Source of the DNA: Acidobacteriota bacterium
GTDB lineage: Bacteria > Acidobacteriota > Terriglobia > Acidoferrales > UBA7541
Length of the DNA: 5,025 nucleotides
Direction of reading: 5' to 3'
Assembly (NCBI GenBank): GCA_019239815.1
Contig: JAFAZL010000066.1
Coordinates: 1 to 5,025 of the forward strand
Shown here: one piece after another, positions 4,598 through 5,025 of the stretch
How positions within the stretch are numbered: position 1 is the first letter of the stretch
Layout: the number at the start of each line of letters is the position of its first letter
Position numbers and translations under genes: made by a program
The notes under the pieces: model-generated
Database searches by the model: none
Seen by the model: only the letters and a program-made list of their open reading frames with translations
What the model was told of the DNA's origin: nothing

Positions 4598-5025
4598 TCA
4601 CTGCGGTATCGCAGCCGACGTAGCCGCCGTCGTTTTCGGCGGGGACGCAGGAGGTACAGCGTCCGCTGGCGGCTTCACCTTGCGCTCGGTCGGCTCGTCT
4701 TCCGTCGGAGCCGTGTCCGGCGTATCGACGTGAACCGCGTGGTCGTGCGCTTCTTGCTCAAGTGGCGTCACGTTCGCGAATTCGACTTCGGGCATTCCTG
4801 CTAATGCGCCTTGCATGAACTCGAGCCAAATCGGTAGTGCAGCTCGCGCACCTGTCTCTTTCTTGCCCAGCGAGATTTGCTTGTCGTCAAACCCAACCCA
4901 CACGCCCGCCGTAATCTGCGGTGTAAATCCGATGAACCAGGCGTCGGTGTAGTCCTGCGTCGTACCGGTCTTCCCTGCCGCCGGACGCCCGAGTGCCTTC
5001 GCCTGAATACCCGTGCCGAACTGAA
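4598..5025 (-). CDS. Class A penicillin-binding protein (PBP1A family), C-terminal part
   Basis: The gene enters from the right edge, so only the last 141 residues are seen. They include the transpeptidase KTGT motif (visible residues 18-21) within AAGKTGTTQDYTDAWFIGF, followed by PQITAGVWVGFDD, a pattern typical of PBP1A-type bifunctional glycosyltransferase/transpeptidases. These enzymes polymerise and cross-link peptidoglycan at the outer face of the inner membrane. The SxxK and SxN motifs and the glycosyltransferase domain would lie outside the window. After an ALPIWLEFMQ segment the protein ends in a tail of about 60 residues rich in Pro, Thr, Ala and Glu, likely disordered. The stop (TGA, 4598-4600) precedes the small membrane-protein gene by 25 bases. 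No truncation is evident within the visible part. Confidence 0.93.
   Translation of the reverse strand, partial: QFGTGIQAKALGRPAAGKTGTTQDYTDAWFIGFTPQITAGVWVGFDDKQISLGKKETGARAALPIWLEFMQGALAGMPEVEFANVTPLEQEAHDHAVHVDTPDTAPTEDEPTERKVKPPADAVPPASPPKTTAATSAAIPQ

Overview
The window looks like a chromosomal segment of a soil-type Acidobacteriota bacterium. This is an inference from protein style: the short-membrane-anchor 'ALALIP…VVFADIAQLR' protein, the N-terminal form of the M23 peptidase, and a PBP1A-family C-terminus, all in moderately GC-rich DNA. No rRNA or other taxonomic marker is present, so the phylum is only moderately sure.

Layout, left to right. A membrane-anchored protein of unknown function (45-1118, +) converges on a membrane-anchored M23/LytM-type peptidase (1208-2104, -). 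The peptidase has a perfect TATAAT -10 box just upstream, which favours the internal ATG over the longer TTG-started reading. Next is a 272-base gene-free stretch (2141-2412). It holds two small hairpins and, on the minus strand, a terminator-like hairpin followed by six T residues, so it may encode a small RNA or be a structured leader of thiL. Then comes a complete thiL (thiamine-monophosphate kinase, 2413-3402, +). A perfect 10-bp GC-rich hairpin separates its 3' end from that of a convergent toxin-antitoxin module.

The module (3453-4061, -) pairs a ribbon-helix-helix antitoxin with a Doc/Fic-type toxin carrying HPFLDGNKR. Both genes lie in the same reading frame and are separated only by the antitoxin's TAA, which abuts the toxin's TTG start. 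A well-formed promoter (TTGACT-16 bp-TAAAAT) and several short repeats precede the antitoxin, suggesting autoregulation. Its DNA looks more AT-rich than the flanks (26 of 60 bases G+C in 3841-3900, against 39 of 60 in 4561-4620), which fits a mobile defence or addiction cassette.

Further right, also on the minus strand, is a small four-helix membrane protein of unknown function (4150-4572). It follows by 25 bases the C-terminal part of a class A penicillin-binding protein (4598-5025, running off the right edge). The recurring theme is the cell envelope: a LytM-type peptidase, a PBP1A-like peptidoglycan synthase and two membrane proteins, interrupted by thiamine metabolism and a TA module. I see no IS element, CRISPR array, tRNA or rRNA.
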